From positions 682,001 through 746,000 of the forward strand of contig NZ_CP072801.1 in NCBI RefSeq assembly GCF_017901135.1: a stretch of DNA of 64,000 bases. The letters run 5' to 3'. The position numbers were made by a program, and so were the translations under genes. Below are positions 17,123 through 25,858 of this stretch, piece after piece. Below the pieces are notes generated by a model, which did not search any database, had not been told where the DNA came from, and saw only the letters and a list, made by a program, of their open reading frames with translations. The DNA is from Thiothrix litoralis (lineage in GTDB: Bacteria; Pseudomonadota; Gammaproteobacteria; Thiotrichales; Thiotrichaceae). Numbering within the stretch: the first letter of the stretch is position 1; each line of letters starts with the position of its first letter.

Positions 17123-17525
17123 TACGGGGTTCTGGCTTGCCCTGATTAACAAGCGCGATAAGCATCATGACCGGGCAGTGGCTTTCATGGCTGCGTGCAG
17201 GGAACCGTTGCTGACAACCTGGCCGGTTATGACGGAAGCTTGCTACCTGTTGGGGCGTGATGTCAGTGTGGAAAGCCAGATGATTTTCCTGCAAATGCTC
17301 CGTCATGACATGGTAGATATAGCGGATATATCAACAGGTCAGATTGTGAAAATGGAAACCCTGATGCAGAAATACGCCGACCTGCCAATGGATTTGGCGG
17401 ATGCTTCAATGGTGTTACTGGCGGAAGCGCTGGGTCATGGACGTATACTCTCCACCGATCAGCGCGATTTCAATACCTACCGCTGGAAGAATCACCAGCC
17501 GTTTGAAAACCTGCTATTGCCATAA
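17109..17525 (+). CDS. PIN-domain toxin (VapC-like)
   Basis: PIN ribonuclease of 138 residues, the same length as the toxin at 5513 and clearly homologous to it: DTGFWLALINKRDKHH, VMTEACYLL, LDLADASMVL-like acidic motif, and LSTDQRDFNTYR. The conserved acidic residues for metal-dependent RNA cleavage are in place. It is translationally coupled to the overlapping antitoxin gene. parC starts 33 bases after its stop. Confidence 0.88.
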   Translation: MVLTDTGFWLALINKRDKHHDRAVAFMAACREPLLTTWPVMTEACYLLGRDVSVESQMIFLQMLRHDMVDIADISTGQIVKMETLMQKYADLPMDLADASMVLLAEALGHGRILSTDQRDFNTYRWKNHQPFENLLLP

Positions 17526-17558
17526 AAATTAGCCGAAGGCAAAAAATAAGAGACCCCC

Positions 17559-19796
17559 ATGAATTACGAAGGCATCGAAACCCTCCCGCTCCAAGAATAC
17601 ACCGAAAAGGCGTACCTCGACTATTCCATGTATGTCATCCTCGACCGCGCACTGCCGCACCTTGGCGATGGCCTCAAGCCCGTACAGCGTCGTATCGTCT
17701 ATGCGATGTCGGAACTCGGCCTGACCGCCGCGTCCAAGCACAAGAAATCGGCACGTACCGTCGGTGACGTGCTGGGTAAATTCCACCCGCACGGCGATTC
17801 GGCTTGTTACGAAGCGATGGTGCTGATGGCGCAACCGTTTTCCTACCGTTACCCGCTGGTGGATGGGCAGGGCAACTGGGGTTCGCAGGATGACCCGAAA
17901 TCGTTCGCGGCGATGCGTTACACTGAATCGCGCCTCACGCCTTACGCCAAAGTGTTGCTGCAAGAGCTGGGGCAGGGCACGGCGAGCTGGCAACCCAATT
18001 TCGACGGCACGTTGGAAGAACCGACTATCCTGCCTGCGCGTTTGCCCAATATCCTGCTCAACGGCGGCAGCGGCATTGCGGTCGGCATGGCCACCGACAT
18101 TCCACCGCACAACCTGCGCGAAGTGGTGAATGCCTGCATCCACCTGCTCGATCACCCCAACGCTACGCTGACGGATGTGTGCCGCTACATCCCCGCGCCC
18201 GATTTGCCCACCGAAGCGGAAATCATCACCCCGGCGGCAGATTTCCTCAGCCTCTACGAAAAGGGCAATGGCAGCTACAGGATGCGGGCGCGGTATGAGG
18301 TCGAAGACGGCGACATTATCATCACCGCCTTGCCGTATCAGGTGTCCGGTAGCAAGATTCTCGAACAGATTGCCGCGCAAATGCAGGCGAAAAAGCTCCC
18401 GCTGGTGGAAGACTTGCGCGACGAATCCGACCACGAACAGCCGGTGCGTCTGGTGATCGTGCCGCGTTCCAACCGTGTCGATGTCGACATGCTGATGTCG
18501 CACCTGTTCGCCAGTACCGATCTGGAACGCAGCTACCGCGTCAATATGAACATGATCGGCACGGATGGGCGGCCACGGGTCAAGGGCTTGCTCACTATCC
18601 TCAACGAATGGCTGAGTTTCCGCCGCCAGACTGTGACTCGCCGCCTGCAATGGCGTCTCGATAAAGTGGAAAAACGTCTGCACCTGTTGGCAGGTTTGCT
18701 CACCGCTTTCCTCAATATCGACGAAGTGATCCACATTATCCGCACCGAGGACGAGCCGAAAGCGGTGCTGATGCAACGTTTCGACCTCACTGAGATTCAG
18801 GCCGATTACATTCTCGACACCAAGCTGCGCCAATTGGCACGGCTGGAAGAAATGAAAATCCGGGGCGAACTGGATGAGCTGGAAAAAGAGCGCGAACACC
18901 TGCTCTCCCTGCTCGGTTCCGACACCAAGCTCACCAGCCTGATCCGCAAGGAACTCAAGGAAGACGCCAAGCTCTACGGTGACGAGCGCCGTTCGCCGCT
19001 CAAAGAACGTGCCGCCGCGCAAGTGCTGGATGAAACTGCGCTGACGCCTTCCGAGCCTGTCACCGTGGTGGTCTCGAAAATGGGCTGGATACGTTCCGCC
19101 AAAGGCCACGACATTGACCCGACTTCACTCAGCTACAAGCAGGGCGATGAATTCCTCACTTCGGTACGCGGGCGTTCCAGTCAGCAAGTGGTGCTGCTCG
19201 ACAGCAGTGGGCGCACTTATTCGCTACCAGCTAATGGGCTGCCATCGGCACGCGGGCAAGGCGAACCGCTGACCGGCAAACTCTCACCACCTGCTGGCGC
19301 GAAATTCCAGTACGCGCTAATGGGGAAGGATAGCGATGCTTATTTGCTGTATTCGGGCGAAGGTTACGGTTTCCTCTGCACTCTCGGCGATATGCAAAGC
19401 CGCGTCAAAGCGGGCAAGGTGACCTTGACCACTGGCGAGGGCGTGGATATTTTGCCACCGTTGCAGGTGTCGAATATTGCCACCGACGCGCTGGTGCTGG
19501 TGTCATCGTCTGGTTACGTGCTGGTGATCGGCTTGGCGGAGGTGCCGCAGCTTTCCAAGGGCAAGGGCAACAAGTTGATCAGCCTGAAAAAAGGTGGCTT
19601 GGATGTTGCCGATGAGTCCTTGGTGTTTGCTGCGATTCTGCCGCAAGCGGGTAGCTTGATGATCCATGCAGGCAAGCAATTCAAAACCATCAAGGGTCAT
19701 GAACTGGATGAATACCGCAGTGAACGCGCCAAACGCGGTAAATTGTTACCAAAAGGTTACCAAAATGTCACTGGTCTGGAGATCAGCAGCAATTAG
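17559..19796 (+). CDS. parC: DNA topoisomerase IV subunit A
   Basis: Breakage-reunion subunit of topoisomerase IV, which decatenates daughter chromosomes; 745 residues. The catalytic tyrosine is Tyr121 (AAMRYTES) and the quinolone-region serine is Ser81 in [28 protein letters not shown] and a C-terminal domain without a clear GyrA box distinguish it from GyrA. It lies downstream of the toxin-antitoxin pair. A long antisense open frame opposite it is a codon-bias shadow. Confidence 0.97.
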   Translation: MNYEGIETLPLQEYTEKAYLDYSMYVILDRALPHLGDGLKPVQRRIVYAMSELGLTAASKHKKSARTVGDVLGKFHPHGDSACYEAMVLMAQPFSYRYPLVDGQGNWGSQDDPKSFAAMRYTESRLTPYAKVLLQELGQGTASWQPNFDGTLEEPTILPARLPNILLNGGSGIAVGMATDIPPHNLREVVNACIHLLDHPNATLTDVCRYIPAPDLPTEAEIITPAADFLSLYEKGNGSYRMRARYEVEDGDIIITALPYQVSGSKILEQIAAQMQAKKLPLVEDLRDESDHEQPVRLVIVPRSNRVDVDMLMSHLFASTDLERSYRVNMNMIGTDGRPRVKGLLTILNEWLSFRRQTVTRRLQWRLDKVEKRLHLLAGLLTAFLNIDEVIHIIRTEDEPKAVLMQRFDLTEIQADYILDTKLRQLARLEEMKIRGELDELEKEREHLLSLLGSDTKLTSLIRKELKEDAKLYGDERRSPLKERAAAQVLDETALTPSEPVTVVVSKMGWIRSAKGHDIDPTSLSYKQGDEFLTSVRGRSSQQVVLLDSSGRTYSLPANGLPSARGQGEPLTGKLSPPAGAKFQYALMGKDSDAYLLYSGEGYGFLCTLGDMQSRVKAGKVTLTTGEGVDILPPLQVSNIATDALVLVSSSGYVLVIGLAEVPQLSKGKGNKLISLKKGGLDVADESLVFAAILPQAGSLMIHAGKQFKTIKGHELDEYRSERAKRGKLLPKGYQNVTGLEISSN

Positions 19797-19869
19797 TAGG
19801 GATAACTTGAATCCCGGTGCAGCTAACCTACTATTCACGGCATAACACCTAACACAGAGGTTGATAGAC

Positions 19870-20757
19870 ATGATGCGAATTATTTTACTGGCGATGACCA
19901 ACTTTGCGGTTATGGCAGTGTTGTTTGTGTCGATGAGCATCATCGGCAAATTGTTTGGTATTAATATGAGTGCTGGCAGCATGGGCGGCATTCTGACCAT
20001 GGCGGTCATTTTCGGTTTCGGCGGCTCCTTCGTGAGCTTACTGATGTCCAAATGGATGGCGAAGCGCAGCATGGGCGTGCAAATCATTGAAAACCCGCAG
20101 ACCGCGCAAGAGCGTTGGTTGGTGGAAACCGTGCGCCGACAGGCTGAAAAATCCGGCATCGGTATGCCTGAAGTGGGTATTTTCCATTCCCCTGACCCGA
20201 ATGCGTTTGCCACAGGTGCGAGCCGTAACAATGCACTGGTTGCCGTCAGCCAAGGCTTGCTCGACCATATGACGGCGGATGAAGTGGAAGCGGTTTTGGG
20301 TCATGAAATCGGGCACGTTGCCAACGGTGACATGGTGACGCAAACCTTATTGCAGGGTGTGTTGAATACCTTCGTCATTATCTTTGCGCGTCTGATTGGC
20401 TTGGTGGTTGATAACTTCTTCCGTAGTAGCAATGATGAAAGCAGCGGGGTAGGTTGGGGTTATTACATCGGTTCGATCGTCGCTGAAATTTTCCTGAGTT
20501 TTGCCGCGACCGCAATTGTGATGTGGTTCTCACGTTACCGCGAATTCAAAGCTGACATTGCCGGTGCTGATTTGGCAGGCCGCCAGAAGATGATCAATGC
20601 GCTGAAGCGTTTACAGCAAGGCCATGCTACGCAGGATTTACCCGGTGAAATGGCGGCGTTTGGTATCGCGGGCGGTTTGGGAACAGGTCTGCGCAAGATC
20701 TTCATGACCCACCCACCGCTGGAAGATCGTATTGCTGCGCTGGAAAACGCTCGCTAA
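19870..20757 (+). CDS. htpX: Membrane zinc metalloprotease HtpX
   Basis: Inner-membrane M48 protease acting with FtsH in membrane protein quality control; about 295 residues. The zinc motif is HEIGH (LGHEIGHVANGD), with the third ligand in the REFKADIAGADLAG region. Two N-terminal and two central hydrophobic segments are visible. The upstream in-frame TTG at 19861 is less likely than the ATG at 19870, which has AGAGG about ten bases before it. Confidence 0.95.
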   Translation: MMRIILLAMTNFAVMAVLFVSMSIIGKLFGINMSAGSMGGILTMAVIFGFGGSFVSLLMSKWMAKRSMGVQIIENPQTAQERWLVETVRRQAEKSGIGMPEVGIFHSPDPNAFATGASRNNALVAVSQGLLDHMTADEVEAVLGHEIGHVANGDMVTQTLLQGVLNTFVIIFARLIGLVVDNFFRSSNDESSGVGWGYYIGSIVAEIFLSFAATAIVMWFSRYREFKADIAGADLAGRQKMINALKRLQQGHATQDLPGEMAAFGIAGGLGTGLRKIFMTHPPLEDRIAALENAR

Positions 20758-20765
20758 ACCTTTAT

Positions 20766-20799
20766 AATCCCCGGTTTCATCCTGAATCGGGGATTTTTT
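20766..20799 (+). terminator. Hairpin with T-run: htpX terminator overlapping the pyrD leader
   Basis: Eight-base perfect stem AATCCCCG / CGGGGATT (20766-20773 and 20788-20795) followed by TTTTTT running straight into the pyrD GTG at 20800. It is shaped like a Rho-independent terminator, but its 3' arm also holds the only Shine-Dalgarno-like sequence of pyrD, and a TATAAT overlaps its 5' edge (20763-20768). Confidence 0.65.
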
Positions 20800-21816
20800 G
20801 TGTACAAGCTCCTACGCGACCTGTTATTTCTCCTTCCCACCGAAACCTCCCACCACCTTGCGCTCGATTCCCTGAAATTGGCGGGTAAAACCGGCCTGTT
20901 GGGTAAACCGGTGGCTTTGCCGGGCAACGCTGTGACGGTGATGGGCATTGAGTTCCCCAATCCGATTGGTCTGGCGGCAGGGCTGGACAAGAACGGCGAC
21001 TACATGGATGCGCTGGGAGCCTTGGGTTTTGGTTTTGTCGAAATCGGCACAGTTACACCACGCCCGCAACCGGGCAACCCCAAGCCGCGTTTGTTCCGGC
21101 TTCCCGAAGCACAGGCCATTATCAACCGCATGGGTTTCAACAACCACGGGATTGATTACCTGCTGGAACAGGTCAGCAAGGCGCGGTATCAAGGCATTCT
21201 TGGGATTAACATCGGCAAGAACTTTGATACGGCGGTGGAAAATGCTGCGGATGATTACCTGATCGGCTTGCGTAAGGCTTACCCTCACGCGCATTACGTC
21301 ACCATCAATATTTCTTCCCCGAATACGCCCGGTTTACGCAGCTTGCAATACGGCGATGAGCTGAAGCGTTTGCTGGTGACGCTGCGTGAAGAACAGGCAA
21401 AACTGGCGCAGGAACACGGGCGTTACGTGCCGGTGGCGATCAAGGTTGCGCCCGATCTGAATGAGGCGGAAATCCGTGACATGGCGGAGGTGTTTTCGTC
21501 AGTAGGGATTGATGGCTTGATTGCGACCAATACCACGCTGGATAAAGCGGCGGTGCAAGGTTTGCCACACGGTGAAGAGCAAGGCGGTTTGAGTGGTAAG
21601 CCGTTGACGCAGCATTCGACCGAAGTGATCCGTCAGTTCCGTGCTGACATGGCTAGCCAGATTCCGATTATCGGGGTAGGGGGAATTTTGTCGGGTGCGG
21701 ATGCGCAGGCAAAACTGGCAGCGGGTGCGAGTCTGGTGCAGGTTTACAGCGGTTTCATTTACCGTGGGCCAGCGCTGGTACGTGAATGTGTGGAGGCCAC
21801 AAAAAAGGCCGGTTAA
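20800..21816 (+). CDS. pyrD: Dihydroorotate dehydrogenase (quinone), class 2
   Basis: FMN-dependent membrane-associated enzyme oxidising dihydroorotate to orotate in pyrimidine synthesis; 338 residues. The N-terminal helix [19 protein letters not shown] is typical of class 2 enzymes that feed electrons to quinone. FMN-binding and catalytic regions are visible ([31 protein letters not shown] near the C-terminus). The start is a GTG directly after a hairpin and T-run. The stop codon lies in the loop of the downstream terminator. Confidence 0.95.
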   Translation: MYKLLRDLLFLLPTETSHHLALDSLKLAGKTGLLGKPVALPGNAVTVMGIEFPNPIGLAAGLDKNGDYMDALGALGFGFVEIGTVTPRPQPGNPKPRLFRLPEAQAIINRMGFNNHGIDYLLEQVSKARYQGILGINIGKNFDTAVENAADDYLIGLRKAYPHAHYVTINISSPNTPGLRSLQYGDELKRLLVTLREEQAKLAQEHGRYVPVAIKVAPDLNEAEIRDMAEVFSSVGIDGLIATNTTLDKAAVQGLPHGEEQGGLSGKPLTQHSTEVIRQFRADMASQIPIIGVGGILSGADAQAKLAAGASLVQVYSGFIYRGPALVRECVEATKKAG

Positions 21817-21829
21817 GACCGGCCTTTTT
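21802..21829. terminator. Bidirectional terminator between pyrD and the sulfur globule gene
   Basis: Eleven-base perfect stem, AAAAAGGCCGG / CCGGCCTTTTT, with loop TTAAGA. A- and T-runs on either side make it work on both strands. The pyrD stop codon TAA is in the loop, and the convergent gene ends 20 bases beyond. Confidence 0.9.
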
Positions 21830-21848
21830 CTTCAGATGTTAAATCTGA

Positions 21849-22625
21849 TTATTTTGCAGCAGCAGGTGCAGTTGCTTCAGCAGCAGGCGCGGCTGGAGTA
21901 GTTGCTGTCGTAGCAGGTGCAGTGGCAGCAGGCGCAGCAGCTTTGGCAGCTTCAGCGGCTTTTTGCTGTTGTGCAGCCATTGCTTGACGCTGCTCTTCTA
22001 CTTTCTTGAAGAAAGCATCCGCTTGTGCACGTTGCATTTCCATTTGCTTCATTACTTGTTCAAAGCTAGGCGCTTGTGGCATGGAGTAGCCAGGCATCAT
22101 CATTTGAGCAGGCATTTGTGGTTGCATCATTGGCATCTGACCTTGCATGGCAGGTGCTGTTGGCATTTGGCCTTGAGCAGCAGGTGCTTGCATCATGTTT
22201 GGCATACCGTAACCAGCCCAAGGATTGTTGCCATAGCCGTTGCCATAGCCATTCTTGGACGTGTTGCTGTAGCCGTACAGGTTGTTGTAGGCATTGCCGT
22301 AACCATAGCCGCTACCTTGCAGGTTGCTAGCGCCATCGCCACGACCTTGGCCTGCAACGTCAGAGTCCATTGCGGTATTGCCTTTGCCTTTGAAAGTGAT
22401 GGTGAAATCAACTTCGCCGTCTGCGTCGCCTTTACCACGACCCCAGCCGTTTACGTCGCCAGCGCCAGTGCCGTAGCCTTGGCCTTGACCACTGGTGCTG
22501 CCTTGGCCTGAGCCGTAGCCTTGACCTGTACCGCTACCGTTGTCGAATCCATCGAAGAATTCAGCAGAAGCAACGCCGGAAGCAGCCAGCAGAGCAACCA
22601 TCAGTGCGATTTTTGTAAGTTTCAT
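21849..22625 (-). CDS. Sulfur globule-type structural protein
   Basis: Exported low-complexity protein of 258 residues. A signal peptide (residues 1-21, ending VASA) precedes a glycine/tyrosine/asparagine-rich region (about 26-140, with YGYGN and GQGYGSG repeats and a short ordered-looking piece EVDFTITFKGKG). Then come a methionine/glutamine/proline-rich stretch (140-185), a short helical segment (FEQVMKQMEMQRAQADAFFKKVEEQRQAM) and an alanine/proline/threonine-rich tail. Gly/Tyr/Asn repeats behind a signal peptide are characteristic of proteins that coat periplasmic sulfur globules in sulfur oxidisers. The assignment is from composition and organism type. AGAGGAA precedes the ATG at 22623-22625. 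Confidence 0.7.
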   Translation of the reverse strand: MKLTKIALMVALLAASGVASAEFFDGFDNGSGTGQGYGSGQGSTSGQGQGYGTGAGDVNGWGRGKGDADGEVDFTITFKGKGNTAMDSDVAGQGRGDGASNLQGSGYGYGNAYNNLYGYSNTSKNGYGNGYGNNPWAGYGMPNMMQAPAAQGQMPTAPAMQGQMPMMQPQMPAQMMMPGYSMPQAPSFEQVMKQMEMQRAQADAFFKKVEEQRQAMAAQQQKAAEAAKAAAPAATAPATTATTPAAPAAEATAPAAAK

Positions 22626-22691
22626 GAAATATTCCTCTAGCGAATTAAAGCGCCCTTCAGCGCGTAAAAAGGGTTTAATTAATATAAGCAA

Positions 22692-22720
22692 ATCATAATA
22701 TACTGATCATCGAAATGCAA
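22692..22720 (-). promoter_or_regulatory. Probable sigma-70 promoter of the sulfur globule gene
   Basis: On the minus strand TTGCAT (22715-22720) and TATGAT (22692-22697) are separated by 17 bases, giving a leader of about 60 bases before the start codon. Confidence 0.55.
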
Positions 22721-22797
22721 GACTCATTGGCCGTGTTTCCGGTTTTTTTCAGGATCATTTCTTGATTTGCGATTAGAATAACAGCATCGTTTGAACA

Positions 22798-23364
22798 ATG
22801 GATGAACACATGATCACATCGGAACAAGCTGCTCGCGTATTGGCAGAGGCTGACCTGTTACACTCTCCTGAAGAAGTGAGCGCCATGCTGGATACAATGG
22901 CAGCGGAAATTACCGCAAAACTTGCGGACAAAAGCCCGTTGGTGCTGTGTGTGATGACCGGGGGCGTTATCGTGACCGGGCATTTGCTGACGCGCCTAGG
23001 GTTCCCGCTGGAACAGGATTATTTGCACGCTACCCGCTACCGGGGGGCGACCAGTGGCAGCAAGACCATTACTTGGCTACACAAACCAGACACGTCATTG
23101 GCAGGTCGTCACATCTTGTTGGTGGATGATATTCTGGACGAAGGTTATACCTTGCGCGAAATCAGCCACTGGTGTCGGGATCAGGGTGCGGCTTCGGTCA
23201 ACGTGGCAGTATTGGCAGACAAGCAGCATGAGCGTCGGGTGGAAGGTATCCACCGCGATTTTTCTGCCATCGAACTGGTTGACCGCTATGTGTTCGGCTT
23301 CGGGATGGATTATAAGGAATACTGGCGCAACGCCAACGGTATCTACGCAGCAAAGGGACTCTAA
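22798..23364 (+). CDS. hpt: Hypoxanthine(-guanine) phosphoribosyltransferase
   Basis: Purine-salvage enzyme transferring the phosphoribosyl group of PRPP to hypoxanthine or guanine; 188 residues. The PRPP-binding motif ILLVDDILDEGYTL (about 102-115) and the flexible-loop region CVMTGGVIVTGHLL are clear. It is followed three bases later by the methylthioinosine phosphorylase, whose product is hypoxanthine, so the two genes form one salvage route. ATG at 22798 is used; another ATG is four codons downstream. Confidence 0.92.
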   Translation: MDEHMITSEQAARVLAEADLLHSPEEVSAMLDTMAAEITAKLADKSPLVLCVMTGGVIVTGHLLTRLGFPLEQDYLHATRYRGATSGSKTITWLHKPDTSLAGRHILLVDDILDEGYTLREISHWCRDQGAASVNVAVLADKQHERRVEGIHRDFSAIELVDRYVFGFGMDYKEYWRNANGIYAAKGL

Positions 23365-23367
23365 CAC

Positions 23368-24105
23368 ATGACAATTGAATTTGCCGTGATCGGCGGCACG
23401 GGTCTGACCGCTATCGAGGGTCTGGAAGTGATCCATCGCGAAGTGGTGCATACCCCTTATGGGGAGCCTTCTGGCCCGGTGACGCATGGCATGATTGAGG
23501 GCAAGCGTATCGCGTTTTTGGCGCGGCATGGTTACACCCACAATATTCCGCCACACAAGGTTAATTACCGCGCGAACCTGTGGGCGCTGAAAAGTCTGGG
23601 GGTGGAAAAAGTTGTGGCAATGGCCGCCGTGGGCGGGATTACCCCCGAGATGAAACCCACCCGCTTGGTGATTCCCGACCAGATTATCGACTACACCTAC
23701 GGGCGGGCGCATACCTTTTTCGAGGAAGGGCTGACTGACGTTACTCACATTGATTTTTCGTGGCCGTATTGCCCTGAAGTGCGCAATGCCTTGCTGGCTG
23801 CGGCTGAATGCGCCAAGCTGGATGTTGTGCCACGCGGTACTTACGCAGCTACCCAAGGCCCCCGGCTGGAAACAGCGGCAGAAATTGCGCGATTAGAACG
23901 TGACGGTTGCGATTTGGTGGGGATGACCGCGATGCCGGAAGCCTCACTCGCCCGGGAATTAGGCTTGTGCTATGCCAGTTGTGCGGTAGTGGCAAACTGG
24001 GCGGCAGGCAAAGATACCGACGAAATCACGATGGCAGAGATTGAGGAAAATCTATTGCTTGGCATGGCGAGTGCGCGTGCCTTGTTGCGTGCCTTGGTCT
24101 GCTAA
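23368..24105 (+). CDS. S-methyl-5'-thioinosine phosphorylase (MTAP-family)
   Basis: Nucleoside phosphorylase of 245 residues that splits methylthioinosine (or methylthioadenosine) into purine base and methylthioribose-1-phosphate. Visible motifs include VIGGTGL, ARHGYTHNIPPHKVNYRAN and GMTAMPEASLARELGLCYA. The base-specificity segment reads VVANWAAG, where adenosine-preferring enzymes have TDYD; asparagine favours a 6-oxopurine, supporting thioinosine. Coupling to hpt, which uses hypoxanthine, agrees with this. Confidence 0.85.
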   Translation: MTIEFAVIGGTGLTAIEGLEVIHREVVHTPYGEPSGPVTHGMIEGKRIAFLARHGYTHNIPPHKVNYRANLWALKSLGVEKVVAMAAVGGITPEMKPTRLVIPDQIIDYTYGRAHTFFEEGLTDVTHIDFSWPYCPEVRNALLAAAECAKLDVVPRGTYAATQGPRLETAAEIARLERDGCDLVGMTAMPEASLARELGLCYASCAVVANWAAGKDTDEITMAEIEENLLLGMASARALLRALVC

Positions 24106-24111
24106 GCCGCT

Positions 24112-24540
24112 TTGGATAATCAGCCGCCCTTGTATTTGCAGCCAGTGGCTTCGCGCCAACTGGCTGTTTTCATGGTGGTGACGCATGGGTTGGCAGCCGT
24201 CGTGGTGTTGCTGATGCCTGCCTTGGCGCTGGGGTGGAAAATCCCTTTGTGGTTGTTGGTGGCGTTTTCGTTGCGCTATTTCTGGCGTTTGCATATTTCC
24301 CGTGTTGCCGCCAATGCGGTTCAGGAGGTGCGCTTTTATCAGGTGGATAATTGTCTGGTGCGCCTGACGGCAGCGGGTGTGTTCGCGCGGTTGGATGACA
24401 GCAGTTTCTTGCAGCCACGGTTGTGTGTGTTGAATTTGCGGACTCGGGCGGGAAAGTTGCATACCTTGATTTTGTTGCCAGACAGTGTGCCGCCGGATAG
24501 TTTGCGGCAGTTGCGGGTACGGGTGAAATTTTCTGGCTGA
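24112..24540 (+). CDS. ygfX: YgfX-like membrane protein
   Basis: Small membrane protein of 142 residues with two hydrophobic helices (about 18-58), then a cytoplasmic domain ending LLPDSVPPDSLRQLRVRVKF, a pattern typical of YgfX/CptA. In E. coli YgfX is encoded with SdhE and was described as affecting cytoskeletal polymerisation. No sdhE gene is visible beside it here. The start is a TTG six bases after the previous stop; the first internal methionine would remove part of helix one. It probably belongs to the hpt operon. Confidence 0.65.
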   Translation: MDNQPPLYLQPVASRQLAVFMVVTHGLAAVVVLLMPALALGWKIPLWLLVAFSLRYFWRLHISRVAANAVQEVRFYQVDNCLVRLTAAGVFARLDDSSFLQPRLCVLNLRTRAGKLHTLILLPDSVPPDSLRQLRVRVKFSG

Positions 24541-24547
24541 AACGGTT

Positions 24548-24581
24548 AACGGTAGTGAGTCTGACCCACTACCGTTTCTTT
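24548..24581 (+). terminator. Rho-independent terminator after ygfX
   Basis: Ten-base stem AACGGTAGTG / CACTACCGTT with a nine-base loop and a T-rich tail (TTCTTT). It lies between two convergent genes. Confidence 0.75.
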
Positions 24582-24586
24582 AAACG

Positions 24587-25768
24587 TTACTTCGCGTAAG
24601 CCTGTTTCGCCGCACGAACTGCCACGCCCGAATGAATCTGCGCATTCATCCCGGACAGCACCGCATCCAGCGCACCCAAACAGTTCAGCACGTTCTTCTC
24701 ATTGCTAGCAAAGCCCATCAGGCCGATGCGCCAGATTTTGCCTGCCAATGCGCCCAAGCCTGCGCCGATTTCCAGACTGTAATCGTTCAACAGGGCAGTG
24801 CGTACCGCCGCTTCATCCACGCCTTCTGGCAGGGTGACAGAGTTCAGTTGGGGCAAGCGGTAAGGCTCATCCACCACGAAACGCAAGCCCATTGCTTCGA
24901 TACCCGCTTTCAGGGCTTGATGGTTACGCGCATGACGCGCCCAGGAATTTTCCAGACCTTCTTCCTGCAACATCACCAACGATTCGTGTAGGGCGTACAG
25001 CGTGTTGACCGCTGCGGTGTGGTGGTAAGCGCGTTTACCCGTGCCACCCCAGTAAGCCATGACCAGATTCATGTCCATGAACCAGCTTTGCACGGTGGTT
25101 TTGCGGTTTTTGATGCGTTCAATCGCCCGTTCGCCGAAGCTCACCGGGGAAATGCCGGGGACGCACGACAAGCATTTTTGCGTGCCGGAATAGATCGCGT
25201 CGATTCCCCACTCATCCATTTTCAGTGGCGTACCGGCCAAAGACGTCACCGCATCCACAATGGTCAGGCAGTCGTGATCGTGCGCCAGCTTGACCAACGT
25301 TTGCGCGTCGGATTGTGCACCCGTGGAGGTTTCCGCGTGGACGAACGCTACCACTTTGGCATCAGGATTGGCCTTCAGCGCGGCTTCAACCTTGTTAGGG
25401 TCAACCGGCTTGCCCCAGTCATCCATCACCATGATCGGGGTTGCGCCGCAACGCTCAACGTTTTCCTTCATACGCCCGCCGAATACACCGTTTTGGCAAA
25501 CGATTACCTTGTCACCCGGCTCGACCAGATTGACGAAACAAGTCTCCATCCCCGCCGAACCGGGGGCAGACACCGCCATCGTCAGCTCGTTTTTGGTCTG
25601 GAAAGCGTATTGCAGCATCGCCTTCACTTCATCCATCATATTGACGAATGCCGGGTCAAGATGCCCCACGGTTGGGCGAGCCATCGCGCCCAATACACGT
25701 GGGCTGACATCGGAAGGACCAGGCCCCATAAGGGTACGGACGGGCGGGTGGAAGGATTTCACTGTCAT
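24587..25768 (-). CDS. Serine-glyoxylate-type aminotransferase
   Basis: Class V PLP enzyme of 393 residues related to serine-glyoxylate and alanine-glyoxylate aminotransferases. Features: GPGPSDVSPRVLGAM N-terminus, substrate loop SAPGSAGMETC, HAETSTGA, cofactor aspartate in TIVDAVTSL, and Schiff-base Lys198 in YSGTQKCLS. It would make glycine and hydroxypyruvate from serine and glyoxylate, a step in photorespiratory or serine-cycle metabolism. It is the third gene of an operon with a DUF1537 kinase and a transketolase-like enzyme. The exact amino donor cannot be read from the sequence. Confidence 0.85.
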   Translation of the reverse strand: MTVKSFHPPVRTLMGPGPSDVSPRVLGAMARPTVGHLDPAFVNMMDEVKAMLQYAFQTKNELTMAVSAPGSAGMETCFVNLVEPGDKVIVCQNGVFGGRMKENVERCGATPIMVMDDWGKPVDPNKVEAALKANPDAKVVAFVHAETSTGAQSDAQTLVKLAHDHDCLTIVDAVTSLAGTPLKMDEWGIDAIYSGTQKCLSCVPGISPVSFGERAIERIKNRKTTVQSWFMDMNLVMAYWGGTGKRAYHHTAAVNTLYALHESLVMLQEEGLENSWARHARNHQALKAGIEAMGLRFVVDEPYRLPQLNSVTLPEGVDEAAVRTALLNDYSLEIGAGLGALAGKIWRIGLMGFASNEKNVLNCLGALDAVLSGMNAQIHSGVAVRAAKQAYAK

Positions 25769-25858
25769 GCGTCAAAGTTCTCTACTGAATTGGGTAAAAC
25801 CGGAATCATACTATGGAATAGTAACAGGGCAAATGTAAGGTAATTGGTTTGAATGGGT

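Noticed and set aside
17529-19109. 526-codon open frame on the minus strand opposite parC
   Set aside because: It is rich in His/Gln/Phe, has no recognisable domain, and mirrors a well-conserved gene; it is a codon-bias shadow.
21849-22625. Silk- or mucin-like adhesin
   Set aside because: The Gly/Tyr/Asn repeats, signal peptide and sulfur-oxidising context fit a sulfur globule protein better.
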